The notes: generated from the letters alone by a model not told the origin. 64,000 nt of DNA from Pseudoxanthomonas sp. GM95 (GCF_900109775.1 NZ_FOAX01000002.1:682001-746000); one strand, 5' to 3'. Positions 19,838-28,837 are shown, numbered from the stretch's first letter. Translations and numbers: made by a program.

Positions 19838-21544
19838 ATGCGACCTCTGGAAGACACCCTCATCGAACGTTACCCGCGCTGGTTCGGCGGGCGCCGCGGC
19901 GCGATCACGCGCCCGCTGCTGCGCCGTTGGGGCCACTGGTCGGGCATCGACCAGGCGCAGGCCTTCCTGCGCCAGACCGCGGACCTGGACGGCTGGCAGT
20001 TCGTCGCCGCCTCGCATGATTTCCTGAAACTGGACCTGCAGGCCGATCCGCAGGCGCTGGCGCGGATCCCGGCCAGCGGCCCGCTGCTGGTGATCGCCAA
20101 CCACCCGTCCGGCGCGCGCGATGCGATGGCGCTGCTGGGCCTGGTCGGCCAGGTGCGGCGCGACGTGCGCATCATCGCCAACCACCTGCTGGCCCATATC
20201 GGGCCGTTGAAGGAACTGCTGTTGCCGGTGCGCGTGTTCGGCGGCCAGGCCGAGGCGGGCAGCCTGCGCGCGGTGCGCAGCGCATTGGCGGCGGGGCAGT
20301 GCGTGATCGTGTTTCCGGCGGGCGAAGTGTCGCGCCTGCATCCGCTGGGCGTGCGCGACGGGCGCTGGCGCGCAGGCTTCGCCCGGTTCGCGCGTGCGAC
20401 CGGCGCGCCGGTGCTGCCGATCCGCGTGGAGGCGCGTAACTCGGCGCTGTTCTATGGCGCCTCGGCGGTGTTCAAGCCGGTCGGTACCGCGCTGTTGCCG
20501 CGCGAGATGTTCGCCCGCCGCAAGCAGCCGCTGAAGCTGCATGTCGGCCACGCCCGCACGCTGGACGCCAACGGCGATGACGAGGCCGCGATTCGCCAGT
20601 TGCGCCGCGCGCTGTACGCGCTGGGGCGTCGCGCCGATGCGCGCGCCGACACACTGGCGCCGCTGGCCGAGCCGGTGCCCGTTGCTGAGCTGCGTGCCGC
20701 GGTCGCCACGCTGCCGACCTTCGGCAACACCCGCGACGGCCGCACGATCATTGCCGGCCGGCTTGAAGCCGACTCGCCGCTGCTGCGTGAGATCGGCCGC
20801 CTGCGCGAACTCACCTTCCGCCAGGTCGGCGAGGGCACCGGCCGCGCGCTGGACCTGGACGACTACGACACCTGGTACGACCACATCGTGCTGTGGGATG
20901 ACGCGGCTGGCGCAGTCGCCGGCGCGTATCGCGTGGCGCGTGGCGCGCAGGTGCTGGCCCAGCGCGGACTGGCCGGGCTGTACACCGCCTCGCTGTTCGA
21001 CTGGTCCGAGGCGGCGCTGCCGCGCATCGCGCAGGGCATGGAGCTGGGCCGCAGCTTCGTGACGCCGGCCTACTGGAACAGCCGCAGCATCGACCAGCTC
21101 TGGCAGGGCATCGGCGCGTACCTCACCGCGCATCCGCAGGTGCGTTATTTGTTCGGCGCGGTGTCGATCAGCGCGGCGCTGCCGTGCGCGGCGCGCGAGC
21201 AGATCGTCGCCTACTACCAGCAGTTCCACGGACATGGCACGGAAGCCACGGCGCGCAAGCCGTTCCGTTTCAGCGATGCGCCGCCGGAGTTCGAAGCGAT
21301 GGATGCGGCCACGGCGTTCGCGGTGTTGCGCGGCAACCTGGATGCGCTGGGCGCGCAGCTGCCGATGCTGTTCCGGCAGTACACCGACCTGTGCGAGCCG
21401 GGCGGCGCGCGCTTCCTGGCCTTTGGCGTGGATGCGGATTTCGCCGGCTGCGTCGATGGCCTGATCGAACTGGACCTCGAACGCATGAGCGCGCGCAAGC
21501 GCCAGCGTTACCTCGGATCTTCCCCGCAGGAGCAAGCCGCATGA
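19838..21544 (+). CDS. OlsF-like bifunctional acyltransferase (PlsC-type plus OlsB-like GNAT domain)
   Basis: 568 residues from the ATG at 19838 (MRPLEDTLIERYPRWF). An upstream in-frame start at 19775 gives unlikely sequence. The N-terminal half is a PlsC/OlsA-type acyltransferase with NHPSGARD at ~88-95 and the FPAGEVSR block. The C-terminal half, from about residue 300, is OlsB-like: FRQVGEGTGR, DHIVLWDD, GAYRVARG, GMELGRSFV, LWQGIGAYL and LFGAVSIS. This order (OlsA-like then OlsB-like on one chain) is that of OlsF, which makes ornithine or other amino-acid lipids from an amino acid and two acyl-ACPs. Assignment to ornithine lipid is inference; glutamine or lysine lipids are possible. It overlaps the next gene by ATGA, implying coupled translation with a phosphoesterase. 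Confidence 0.82.
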   Translation: MRPLEDTLIERYPRWFGGRRGAITRPLLRRWGHWSGIDQAQAFLRQTADLDGWQFVAASHDFLKLDLQADPQALARIPASGPLLVIANHPSGARDAMALLGLVGQVRRDVRIIANHLLAHIGPLKELLLPVRVFGGQAEAGSLRAVRSALAAGQCVIVFPAGEVSRLHPLGVRDGRWRAGFARFARATGAPVLPIRVEARNSALFYGASAVFKPVGTALLPREMFARRKQPLKLHVGHARTLDANGDDEAAIRQLRRALYALGRRADARADTLAPLAEPVPVAELRAAVATLPTFGNTRDGRTIIAGRLEADSPLLREIGRLRELTFRQVGEGTGRALDLDDYDTWYDHIVLWDDAAGAVAGAYRVARGAQVLAQRGLAGLYTASLFDWSEAALPRIAQGMELGRSFVTPAYWNSRSIDQLWQGIGAYLTAHPQVRYLFGAVSISAALPCAAREQIVAYYQQFHGHGTEATARKPFRFSDAPPEFEAMDAATAFAVLRGNLDALGAQLPMLFRQYTDLCEPGGARFLAFGVDADFAGCVDGLIELDLERMSARKRQRYLGSSPQEQAA

Positions 21545-22335
21545 ACCGCGCCGTGTTCGTCTCCGATGTGCATCTTGGGTCCACGCATTGCCACGCCGCC
21601 GAGTTCGCCGATTTCCTCGGGCGGGTGAAGTGCCGGCAGCTGTATCTGGTCGGCGACATCGTCGACCTGTGGTGGATGTCGCAGCGGCGCGCGCGCTGGG
21701 ATGCCGCGCACCAGCGCGTGGTCGAGGCGCTGCATGCGCTGGCCCGCAACGGCACCGAGCTGATCTACGTGCCGGGTAATCATGACCGCGCCGCGCGCCG
21801 CTTCTGCGGGCTGATGCTGCCGGCGATGCAGGTGCGCCGGCGCGTGATCCACACCACCGCCGATGGTCGCCGCCTGCTGGTGGTGCACGGCGACGACTAC
21901 GACGCGGTGACGCATTTCGGCGGGCTGCAGGAGCAGTTCGGCGATTGGCTGTACTACCGCATCCTCACCGGCAACCGGCTGGTCAACCGGATGCGGCGCC
22001 GCTTCGGCCTGCGCTACTGGTCGCTGGCCGAATACCTCAAGCGCAAGAGCGTGGCGGCCGAGCGCTATATCGCGCGCTTCGTGCAGGCCGGGCTGGACGA
22101 CGTGCGCACGCGCGGGCTGGATGGCATCGTCTGCGGGCACATCCATCGTGCCGCGCTGATCCGCCAGGACGGGCTGGTCTACGCCAACGATGGCGACTGG
22201 GTCGAAAGCCTCACCGCGCTGTGCGAAACCCACGACGGCACGCTGCAGCTGCTCTCGCACACCGGCCAGGTGTTGAGCGAACTGCCCGCGCGCCTGCGCG
22301 CGGTGCCCGACGCCACGCTGCCGCGCGCTGCCTGA
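21541..22335 (+). CDS. LpxH-like calcineurin-fold metallophosphoesterase
   Basis: 264 residues. The start at 21541 overlaps the acyltransferase stop as ATGA; a longer same-frame opening further left would run through the preceding gene and is rejected. All calcineurin-like metal motifs are visible: FVSDVHLGS at the N-terminus, GDIVDLWW, VPGNHDRAAR, VVHGDDYDAV and CGHIHRA. The family includes UDP-2,3-diacylglucosamine diphosphatase (LpxH) and relatives of unassigned substrate. The true LpxH would normally begin with a DLHL motif and have a distinct cap; this protein is a close relative but is probably not the lipid A enzyme. Tight coupling to an OlsF-like enzyme suggests a membrane-lipid or acyl-donor substrate. 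Confidence 0.82.
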   Translation: MNRAVFVSDVHLGSTHCHAAEFADFLGRVKCRQLYLVGDIVDLWWMSQRRARWDAAHQRVVEALHALARNGTELIYVPGNHDRAARRFCGLMLPAMQVRRRVIHTTADGRRLLVVHGDDYDAVTHFGGLQEQFGDWLYYRILTGNRLVNRMRRRFGLRYWSLAEYLKRKSVAAERYIARFVQAGLDDVRTRGLDGIVCGHIHRAALIRQDGLVYANDGDWVESLTALCETHDGTLQLLSHTGQVLSELPARLRAVPDATLPRAA

Positions 22336-22403
22336 GCGCCATGCAGGGCAGGGACGCCGATGCGCGTGCGTCGCGGCTTGGTGGTGCGCAGCAACCTGTG
22401 ACG

Positions 22404-23033
22404 ATGCCGATGATCGAGGTCGTCCAGCATCCACTGGTGCAGCACAAGCTCACGCTGCTTCGCCGCAGCAAGACCTCCACCACCGAGTTCCGCCGGCTGG
22501 TCGGCGAGATCGGCGCGCTGCTGGCCTATGAGGCCTGTCGCGATCTGCCGCTGGCGGCGACCACCATCACCACCTCCAGCGGCGTGATCAGGTCGCCGCT
22601 GCTCACCGGCAAGAAGCTCTGCCTGGTCTCGATCACCCACGCCGGCAACCGCCTGATCGACGGCATGCTGGAAGTGATCCCGGCCGCGCGCGTGGGCTAC
22701 CTCGGTTTGCATCACCACGCAGGCATGGACGATGTCGTCGAGTACGACTGCCGCCTGCCCGAGGACATCGCCCTGCGTCAGGCGATCGTGGTCGATCCCA
22801 TCATCGCCACCGGCCAGACCGCCGTGGCCGCGCTGCGCCGGATCAAGGCCGCGGGCACGCGCGAGCTCAAGTTCATCTGCCTGCTGGCCGCGCAGGACGG
22901 GCTGGAGGCGCTGACGACGGCACACCCGGATGTGGCGATCCACCTGGCCGGCATCGAACCGCGCACGGACGGCGAGGCCGCGCACATGCACGGGCTGGGC
23001 GATGCCGGCGAGCGGATGTTCGGCGTGCATTGA
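22404..23033 (+). CDS. upp: Uracil phosphoribosyltransferase-like protein, divergent active-site loops
   Basis: 209 residues from the ATG at 22404 (MPMIEVVQHPLVQHKLTLLR), which aligns end to end with the 208-residue E. coli Upp. It should convert uracil and PRPP to UMP. The uracil-binding end GLGDAGERMFG is intact. The PRPP-binding loop reads VDPIIATGQT rather than the usual VDPMLATGGS, and the pyrophosphate loop reads THAGNRLIDG where canonical Upp has LRAGLGM, so the loop arginine is replaced by histidine. It is a full-length, well-conserved reading frame, so it is not a decayed gene; it may be a sub-family with altered substrate preference. A longer start at 22341 is possible but less like the family. 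Confidence 0.75.
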   Translation: MPMIEVVQHPLVQHKLTLLRRSKTSTTEFRRLVGEIGALLAYEACRDLPLAATTITTSSGVIRSPLLTGKKLCLVSITHAGNRLIDGMLEVIPAARVGYLGLHHHAGMDDVVEYDCRLPEDIALRQAIVVDPIIATGQTAVAALRRIKAAGTRELKFICLLAAQDGLEALTTAHPDVAIHLAGIEPRTDGEAAHMHGLGDAGERMFGVH

Positions 23034-23108
23034 CGCGTCGGGTGTAGGCGCGTTTTCGTTCCGAAGGAGGGACTGGCCGGCGGGCCGTGCGCGCCGCGTA
23101 ATGCGGGC

Positions 23109-25175
23109 ATGGACATTCGCCCGCGCCTGACTTCCCTGATCCCCGGCCTGTTGCTGATCGCCGCGCTGCTGGTGCTGGCGCTGGCCCGTTCGATGGTGGG
23201 TACCGCGCGCGATGGGCTGACCATCGACGAGCCGTATCACTATGCGGCCGGGCTGTCGTACCAGCGCTTTGGCGACTACCGGCTCAACCCCGAGCATCCG
23301 CCGCTGGCCAAGCGCTGGACCGCGTGGCTGGCGCCACGCACGGTGGTGATGCCGCCGCTGCGCGTGATCCACGAGAAGCGCGACGAGCGCCGCTTCGTGC
23401 AGACCGCCGCCTACCTGGACAACACGCCCGAAGCGACCCAGGCCAACATCCGGCGCGCGATGTTCGCCTTTAATCTGCTGCTGCTTGGCGCCATCGCGCT
23501 GGTGGTGTGGCGCGTGGCCGGGCTGTGGTGGGCGGCAGGCATGCTGGCATGGCTGGCGGTCGAACCGACCATCGGCGCGCACCTGCCGCTGCTGATGACC
23601 GACCTGCCGGTCGCGCTCTGCCTCGGCCTGGCCGCCGCCTGTGCGGCGTGGCTGGCGACGAGCTGGCGCTGGCCGGCGTGGCTGGCCTTCGCGCTGGCCT
23701 GCGGGCTGGCGCTGGGCACCAAGCATTCGGCGCTGGGCGGACTGGTCGGGATCGGCATCGGATTGAGCGTGCTGGCACTGTGGCGCACGCGCGACGCGGC
23801 GGGCATCAGGCAACCCGCGCATCGCCTGCGCCGGCTGGGCGCGATCCTCGCCGCGGCGGTGCTCGCGGTGGTGCTGCTATGGGCGCAATACGGCTTCCAG
23901 TTCCATGCCAGTCCCGATGGCAGCGATCCATTCAACCGGCCCTTCGCCGACAAGATCGATGACCTCGCTTCGCCGACACAGCGCGCGGTGCTGACGTTTG
24001 CCGACCGTACGCACCTGTTGCCGCGCTCATATGTGTGGGGCCTGGCCGATACGCTGCGGGCCGGCGTGGAAGGACGCGGCCAGCGCAACCACTGGCTGTT
24101 CGGTCACAAGTTCAAGGGCGCGCCGCCGTGGTTCTTCTGGCCGGGCGAACTGGCGGCGAAGATTCCATTGCCCTTGCTGGCCGCCGCGCTGCTGGGCCTG
24201 CTCGCGCTGTGGCGCGCGCCGTTGACCGGCGCGCAGCGCCGGCTGCTGGTGATGATGGCCGCGTTGGGCCTGGGCTACTGGCTGTCGCTACTGTCGTCGC
24301 GTGGCACCTATGCGGGCGTGCGCCACGCGCTGCCGATGTTCCTGCCGCTGGCGACGCTGGCCGGCGCGCTCCCCTGGCGCGCGTCGGTGTCGCTGCGCGG
24401 CCGCGTGTGGAAGCCGCTGGCCTTCGCCCCGGCGGCACTGGCGCTGGTGATGACCGCGCGCGAGCCGCGCCTCTACGAATACTTCAACGAACTGGCCGGC
24501 GGCAGCGACCAGGCCTGGCGCGGCTTCACCGACGAAGGCGTGGACCTGGGCCAGCGCCTGCCGGAGATCAAGGCGTACGTGGCCGTCCACAAGCCAGCCG
24601 ACGCGATGCTCTACAACGGCTACATGTACATGCCCGAGTGGGCGCGCGCTGAGCAGGTGCCGCTGCGGCGCTATGTGGAAAGCGTGGACGACACCAACGT
24701 GGCCGGGCATTACGCCGGCTGGTTTCTGCTGCCGATGGCGATGACCATCCCCGAGCCGGAGTTCGATTACGACCCGAAGAAAACCATGGCGCATCTGAAG
24801 CTGATCAAGCGCATCGGCACGCTGGGCGTGTGGACCGGCTATATCGACGAGCCACGTGCACGCGCCTCCAGCCTGTATCCGATCGTGATCGAGGAGATCT
24901 ACGAACAGCCCAAGCCGGACTGGCCGCAGATCGCGCGACGCTGCGGCGAGATCGTCAAGCTGATGCCGTTCCACGTCGGCTGCGCGGTGGAAGAAGGCAA
25001 TGCGCTGGCGCGCATCGGCGACATCACAGGTGCGCGCAAGGCCTGGGCACAGGCGCGCGCGACCATGCCGGCCGATGACCCGACCGTGGTCCAGCTGCTG
25101 GCGATGGAGCAGGCCACGGCCAGCGGCACGCTGCCCGCGCAGTGGCGGCCGGTGCGCAATCCTTGGATGGAGTAG
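23109..25175 (+). CDS. GT-C (PMT/ArnT-type) membrane glycosyltransferase
   Basis: 688 residues with about ten to twelve transmembrane helices in the first ~450. The first periplasmic loop carries the acidic pair typical of GT-C lipid-phosphate-sugar transferases (TIDEPYHYAAGLSYQRFGDY, D40-E41) followed by NPEHPPLAKRW. A soluble C-terminal part (~residues 460-688) ends in a TPR-like helical repeat (ARIGDITGARKAWAQARATM). Such enzymes use polyprenyl-phosphate sugars to modify proteins, lipid A or surface glycans in the periplasm. Donor and acceptor are unknown. It follows the upp-like gene by 75 bases on the same strand and could be cotranscribed. The ribosome site is weak. Confidence 0.75.
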   Translation: MDIRPRLTSLIPGLLLIAALLVLALARSMVGTARDGLTIDEPYHYAAGLSYQRFGDYRLNPEHPPLAKRWTAWLAPRTVVMPPLRVIHEKRDERRFVQTAAYLDNTPEATQANIRRAMFAFNLLLLGAIALVVWRVAGLWWAAGMLAWLAVEPTIGAHLPLLMTDLPVALCLGLAAACAAWLATSWRWPAWLAFALACGLALGTKHSALGGLVGIGIGLSVLALWRTRDAAGIRQPAHRLRRLGAILAAAVLAVVLLWAQYGFQFHASPDGSDPFNRPFADKIDDLASPTQRAVLTFADRTHLLPRSYVWGLADTLRAGVEGRGQRNHWLFGHKFKGAPPWFFWPGELAAKIPLPLLAAALLGLLALWRAPLTGAQRRLLVMMAALGLGYWLSLLSSRGTYAGVRHALPMFLPLATLAGALPWRASVSLRGRVWKPLAFAPAALALVMTAREPRLYEYFNELAGGSDQAWRGFTDEGVDLGQRLPEIKAYVAVHKPADAMLYNGYMYMPEWARAEQVPLRRYVESVDDTNVAGHYAGWFLLPMAMTIPEPEFDYDPKKTMAHLKLIKRIGTLGVWTGYIDEPRARASSLYPIVIEEIYEQPKPDWPQIARRCGEIVKLMPFHVGCAVEEGNALARIGDITGARKAWAQARATMPADDPTVVQLLAMEQATASGTLPAQWRPVRNPWME

Positions 25176-25224
25176 GGCGCAGCGATTGCGCGCTTTCGTG
25201 AGCTGTGCGGGCGCGTGGCGCGGC

Positions 25225-25701
25225 TCAGGGCGTTGCGCCGGGATGGCGCTGCCAACCCGGTGTGAGAAAAGCGCCCAGCGGCCCGCCGACCGCGTGCAGC
25301 GAATAAATCTTCCATCCGCCATCCTGCTTGACCAGGCCGACGCGCATGGCCACCGCGCGTCCGTGCGTGGTGTGGACCTGTCCATGCAACAGGCCGCGAC
25401 CGGTCATGCGCTTGCGTCCGAACCAGGTCGTGCCGCGGACTTCGATCAGCCCGTGGCGCACCTGCCAATCGTGCAGGGCCGCCGCATCGGTGGCCGCGAG
25501 GAAGGCATCGGACAGAAACGCGCGCGCCGCACCCGCGTCATGGCGTGCCAGCGCGGCGAAGAAGCCTGTGCCTGCTTCGGCCATGCCGCGCGTCAGGCGA
25601 ATCAGCAGCCACACCAGCCCGCCGGATAACACGGCCGCCACGAGTAACCCCAGCAGCAACGCGGGGAGCCACAGGCCGATCGGTGCCGCGCTGCTGGTCA
25701 T
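25225..25701 (-). CDS. Single-span membrane protein with NTF2-like domain, unknown function
   Basis: 158 residues. AGGAG lies one base before an ATG at 25707 but seven bases before the ATG at 25701, so the ribosome site selects 25701 (MTSSAAPIGLW). One transmembrane helix (LLLGLLVAAVLSGGLVWLLI) is followed by a ~110-residue soluble domain (GTGFFAALARHDAGAARAFL, then GRGLLHGQVHTTHGRAVAMR, then GGWKIYSLHAVG) with the pattern of NTF2-like/DUF4864-type folds. Similar proteins bind small ligands or act as accessory domains; I cannot assign a role. It converges on the glycosyltransferase gene. Confidence 0.65.
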   Translation of the reverse strand: MTSSAAPIGLWLPALLLGLLVAAVLSGGLVWLLIRLTRGMAEAGTGFFAALARHDAGAARAFLSDAFLAATDAAALHDWQVRHGLIEVRGTTWFGRKRMTGRGLLHGQVHTTHGRAVAMRVGLVKQDGGWKIYSLHAVGGPLGAFLTPGWQRHPGATP

Positions 25702-25965
25702 GGCCATGCTCCTGTCGATCCGGGCGCGTGGAGCGATCCACCTCGCAAGCGAGGCGCGCGCATCCATCGTCGCCATCCACAACGTCCCGGCGTGCGGCAA
25801 TCGGTCGCGGGAGGGACAGCATGATCGCGGCATGACATCGCGGTCAGGCGCGATCGCAGCTTCTAAACGCCCCAGCGCCGATCCAGCCAACGCTGCATTG
25901 AACCAAGGAGCTCCATCGCCCTCACCACCGCGCAGGCCCGCGACGCGCTGCTAGCATCGACGCCC

Positions 25966-27075
25966 ATGGATTCCTTCACCCACCTGGTTCTCGGCGGTGC
26001 CATCGGCGCCGCCATCGCTCCGGCCGGCCAACGCCGCGCCGCCATCCTGGCCGGCGCCGCGCTCAACACCGTGCCGGATCTGGACGTGTTGCTGCTGCCG
26101 CTGTTCACCGATGACCCGGTGCTGCTGATGACCTGGCATCGCAGCTTCCTGCATTCGATTTTCCTGCTGCCGCTGATCGGCTGGCTGGTGTGGGGCATGT
26201 GCCGGCTGCACGGCAAGCGGGTGAAGTCGGCGCCGGTGCGTTGGTTCTGGCTGATCCAGGCCTGCCTGCTCAGTCATCCGCTGATGGACGCCTGCACCGT
26301 CTACGGCACCTCGTTGCTGTGGCCGATGGAGACGCCACCGGCGATGTGGTCGCTGTTCTTCATCATCGAACCTGCCTTCACCCTGTGGCTATTGCTGGGC
26401 TGCGTGATCGCCTGGTGCAGTCCGAAGAAGCCGCTCGGCCGGCGCAGCGCGATCGCCGGCGTGGTGCTTGCGGCCGGCGTGATCGGCGTGGCCGGCTTCT
26501 CCAAATGGAAGGTCGATCGCGAGGCCGATCGCACCCTGGCGGCGATGGGCCTGGCGCACGCGCCGCGTTTTTCCACGCCGCTGCCGTTCTCCACGCTGTT
26601 GTGGCGCGTGGTGGCGATGACGCCCAGCGGCTATGTCGATGCCGAGCGCTCGGTGTTCGACGAGGGCCCGATGGTGTTCCGCGGCCATCCGTCCAACACC
26701 CAGGCGCTGGCGCAGGCCAAGGCGATCGGCATTCCGGCCGTGACGCGCCTGGACTGGTTCAACCACGGTTTCATGCGCACCCAGGTGCAGGATGGGCGAC
26801 TGGTGCTGTCGGACCTGCGCATGGGCCTGGACCCGACCTACACCTTCAACTTCGCCGTGGCCGCGCAGCACGAAGGCGACTGGCAGGCGGTGGCGCCGGA
26901 GCAGATCAAGGTGCCGCTGCCGATCTCCGGCGTGTCGGGCTTCGCGAAGTTGATCGGCGCGGTCTGGCACCGCACCTGGCATGAAAGCAACGTGCCGCTG
27001 CGCGATGTGATCGTCGCGCCACGGCCGGTCGATGCCACGACGGAAGCGGTCGCGCCGGACGGCGGCGCGCACTGA
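25966..27075 (+). CDS. YdjM-family membrane-bound metal-dependent hydrolase
   Basis: 369 residues. The N-terminus (MDSFTHLVLGGAIGAAI, then NTVPDLDVLL) and the HRSFLHS motif at ~58-64 are the signatures of the YdjM/YbcI (PF04307) family, inner-membrane proteins predicted to bind a metal through histidines and aspartates. Four to five transmembrane helices fill the first ~185 residues; the last ~180 are outside the membrane core. The E. coli YdjM relative is SOS-induced; I see no LexA box here. No biochemical reaction is established for the family. It converges on the small exported protein at 27154-27624. Confidence 0.8.
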   Translation: MDSFTHLVLGGAIGAAIAPAGQRRAAILAGAALNTVPDLDVLLLPLFTDDPVLLMTWHRSFLHSIFLLPLIGWLVWGMCRLHGKRVKSAPVRWFWLIQACLLSHPLMDACTVYGTSLLWPMETPPAMWSLFFIIEPAFTLWLLLGCVIAWCSPKKPLGRRSAIAGVVLAAGVIGVAGFSKWKVDREADRTLAAMGLAHAPRFSTPLPFSTLLWRVVAMTPSGYVDAERSVFDEGPMVFRGHPSNTQALAQAKAIGIPAVTRLDWFNHGFMRTQVQDGRLVLSDLRMGLDPTYTFNFAVAAQHEGDWQAVAPEQIKVPLPISGVSGFAKLIGAVWHRTWHESNVPLRDVIVAPRPVDATTEAVAPDGGAH

Positions 27076-27153
27076 GCGGCGACCGGGCGCCATCGCGCAC
27101 CTGATCACGGCATCGTCCCTGTACGCCACCGGGCAGGCCTGCATCACGCAAGC

Positions 27154-27624
27154 TCAGTAGTGCTTGGCGTCCGGGTCGTAGATCGTGGCCTGGCGCGCGA
27201 TCATCACCCACGCCCCGTCGCCGTACTGCCAGACGTTGGTGCTGCGGCGCCGGATCGTCTTGCCCTTGTCCGGGCCGAATCCGGGCACCAGGGTTTCATC
27301 GGCCATGGTGACCGCGACGTTGCCGTAGAACTCGACCTTCTCCAGCCTGGAGGTGTAGCCGCCCTCGTACTCCAGCTGGCCGCGCTTGATCGCATCCAGC
27401 ACTTCGGCGCGGGTCAGCACGTGGTTGTTGGGGCTGTTGACCAGCAGCTTGGGTGACCAGAGTTTTTCGAGTGCGGCGGTGTCATGCGTGGTGATCGCCT
27501 TGCCGACCGCGGCGCCGGCGGCGGCGAGCTGCTGCTTCGCCTCGGGGAGCAGCTCCTGCGCCTGAACGGCCCGGCTGCACAAGGCCAGCAGGAGCAGCAT
27601 CGGGACAACCCATGACCTGGACAT
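27154..27624 (-). CDS. Exported SnoaL/NTF2-like protein
   Basis: 156 residues from the ATG at 27624, which follows AAGGAGTTTCC; a longer in-frame start at 27711 has no such site. It begins with a signal peptide (VVPMLLLLALCSRAVQAQ), so the protein should be periplasmic. The mature part is an NTF2-like (DUF4440/SnoaL) domain: AITTHDTAALEKLWSPKLLV, NNHVLTRAEVLDAIKRGQL, and TNVWQYGDGAWVMIARQATI near the end. The fold is used by many unrelated enzymes and binding proteins, so function is open. Confidence 0.8.
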   Translation of the reverse strand: MSRSWVVPMLLLLALCSRAVQAQELLPEAKQQLAAAGAAVGKAITTHDTAALEKLWSPKLLVNSPNNHVLTRAEVLDAIKRGQLEYEGGYTSRLEKVEFYGNVAVTMADETLVPGFGPDKGKTIRRRSTNVWQYGDGAWVMIARQATIYDPDAKHY

Positions 27625-27648
27625 GGAAACTCCTTGATCGAAGAGGGA

Positions 27649-27675
27649 AGGTCTCCCGGGATCAGCGGGAGACCT
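27649..27675. terminator. Hairpin between dusB and the downstream exported protein gene
   Basis: A perfect 10-bp stem (AGGTCTCCCG / CGGGAGACCT) with a 7-base loop. It lies 140 bases after the dusB stop and 25 bases before the start of the next minus-strand gene, with a weak T-rich run after it on the minus strand. It may terminate the nupC-rbsK-dusB transcript or sit in the leader of the next gene. Confidence 0.5.
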
Positions 27676-27815
27676 GTCCCTGTTACGCGAAAAGCGTCGC
27701 CGACCCGCCACGCGGCGCTGGGGGCCGCATGGATCAAGGGCACAACGTCAAGGAAGAACGCGCCAGCTGCGACGCGTGCGGGCGATGTTGCAATGGAGCG
27801 CCGCCGGTCCCGGCC

Positions 27816-28814
27816 TCAGGCTGCTGCGGCGAATCCCGACGGCACGCCGGCTTCGAGCGCGTCGAAGTAATCGGCGGTCAGGCGCAGCTGCTCGTCGGAC
27901 GTCGCGGCGCGGTTGACCACCGCGCGGAAGGCGGCATTCTCGGGACGATCCTTCGCATACCAGCCCAGGTGCTTGCGCGCGATGCGCACGCCCTGCGGCG
28001 CGCCGTAGAAGGCGTGCAGCGCCTGCAGGTGGCCGAGCAGGATGTCGCGCACTTCGCCGATCGACGGCGGCGGCAGTTCTTCGCCGGTGGCCAGGTAATG
28101 GGCGATCTCGCGGAAGATCCACGGCCGGCCCTGCGCGGCGCGGCCGACCAGCACCGCATCGGCGCCGGTCTGGCGCAGCACCTGCGCGGCCTTGCGCGGT
28201 GAATCGACATCGCCATTGGCGAACACCGGGATCGTCAGCGCGGCCTTGATCGCCGCGATGGTGTCGTACTCGGCGAAGCCGGTGTACTGCTGGTCGCGGG
28301 TGCGGCCGTGCACGGCCAGCGCGGCGATGCCGGCGTCCTGCGCGATGCGCGCGATCACCGGTGCGTTGCGATGGTCGGCATCCCAGCCGGTGCGGATCTT
28401 CAGCGTCACCGGCACGTCCACGGCCTTGACCACGGCCTCGACGATGCGCGCCACCAGGCCTTCATCGCGCATCAGCGCCGAACCGGCCCAGGCGTTGCAC
28501 ACCTTCTTGGCCGGGCAGCCCATGTTGATGTCGATGATCTGCGCGCCGTGGTCGACGTTGTAGCGCGCCGCATCGGCCAGCTGCTGCGGCTCGGTGCCGG
28601 CGATCTGCACGCTCACCGGCGCCGGTTCACCGTCATGGTCCATGCGCCGCAGCGACTTGTCGGTCTTCCAGAAGCGCGGATCGCTGGTGGTCATCTCCGA
28701 CACCGCCAGGCCGGCGCCGAGCTGCTTGCACAGCTGGCGGAACGGCTTGTCGGTGACCCCGGCCATCGGCGCCAGGATCAGCGGTGGATCGATCGTGTAC
28801 GGGCCGATGCGCAT
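27816..28814 (-). CDS. dusB: tRNA-dihydrouridine synthase B
   Basis: 332 residues. It reduces a uridine in the D-loop of tRNAs to dihydrouridine using FMN and NAD(P)H. The TIM-barrel start PLILAPMAGVTDKPFRQL, the catalytic cysteine C100 in DINMGCPAKKV, the HGRTRDQQYTGFA segment and GADAVLVGRAAQGRPWIF are all visible and fit the DusB branch. Length is normal. The start lies 23 bases after the ribokinase stop on the same strand, so it probably shares a transcript with rbsK. The fis gene that follows dusB in enterobacteria is not present here. Confidence 0.95.
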   Translation of the reverse strand: MRIGPYTIDPPLILAPMAGVTDKPFRQLCKQLGAGLAVSEMTTSDPRFWKTDKSLRRMDHDGEPAPVSVQIAGTEPQQLADAARYNVDHGAQIIDINMGCPAKKVCNAWAGSALMRDEGLVARIVEAVVKAVDVPVTLKIRTGWDADHRNAPVIARIAQDAGIAALAVHGRTRDQQYTGFAEYDTIAAIKAALTIPVFANGDVDSPRKAAQVLRQTGADAVLVGRAAQGRPWIFREIAHYLATGEELPPPSIGEVRDILLGHLQALHAFYGAPQGVRIARKHLGWYAKDRPENAAFRAVVNRAATSDEQLRLTADYFDALEAGVPSGFAAAA

Positions 28815-28837
28815 GCTGGAATCGTCGCAGCCCGGAC

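Noticed and set aside
27729..27860. Small plus-strand frame with a CDACGRCC cysteine cluster
   Set aside because: It has no ribosome site and overlaps the end of dusB; the cysteines look like chance.
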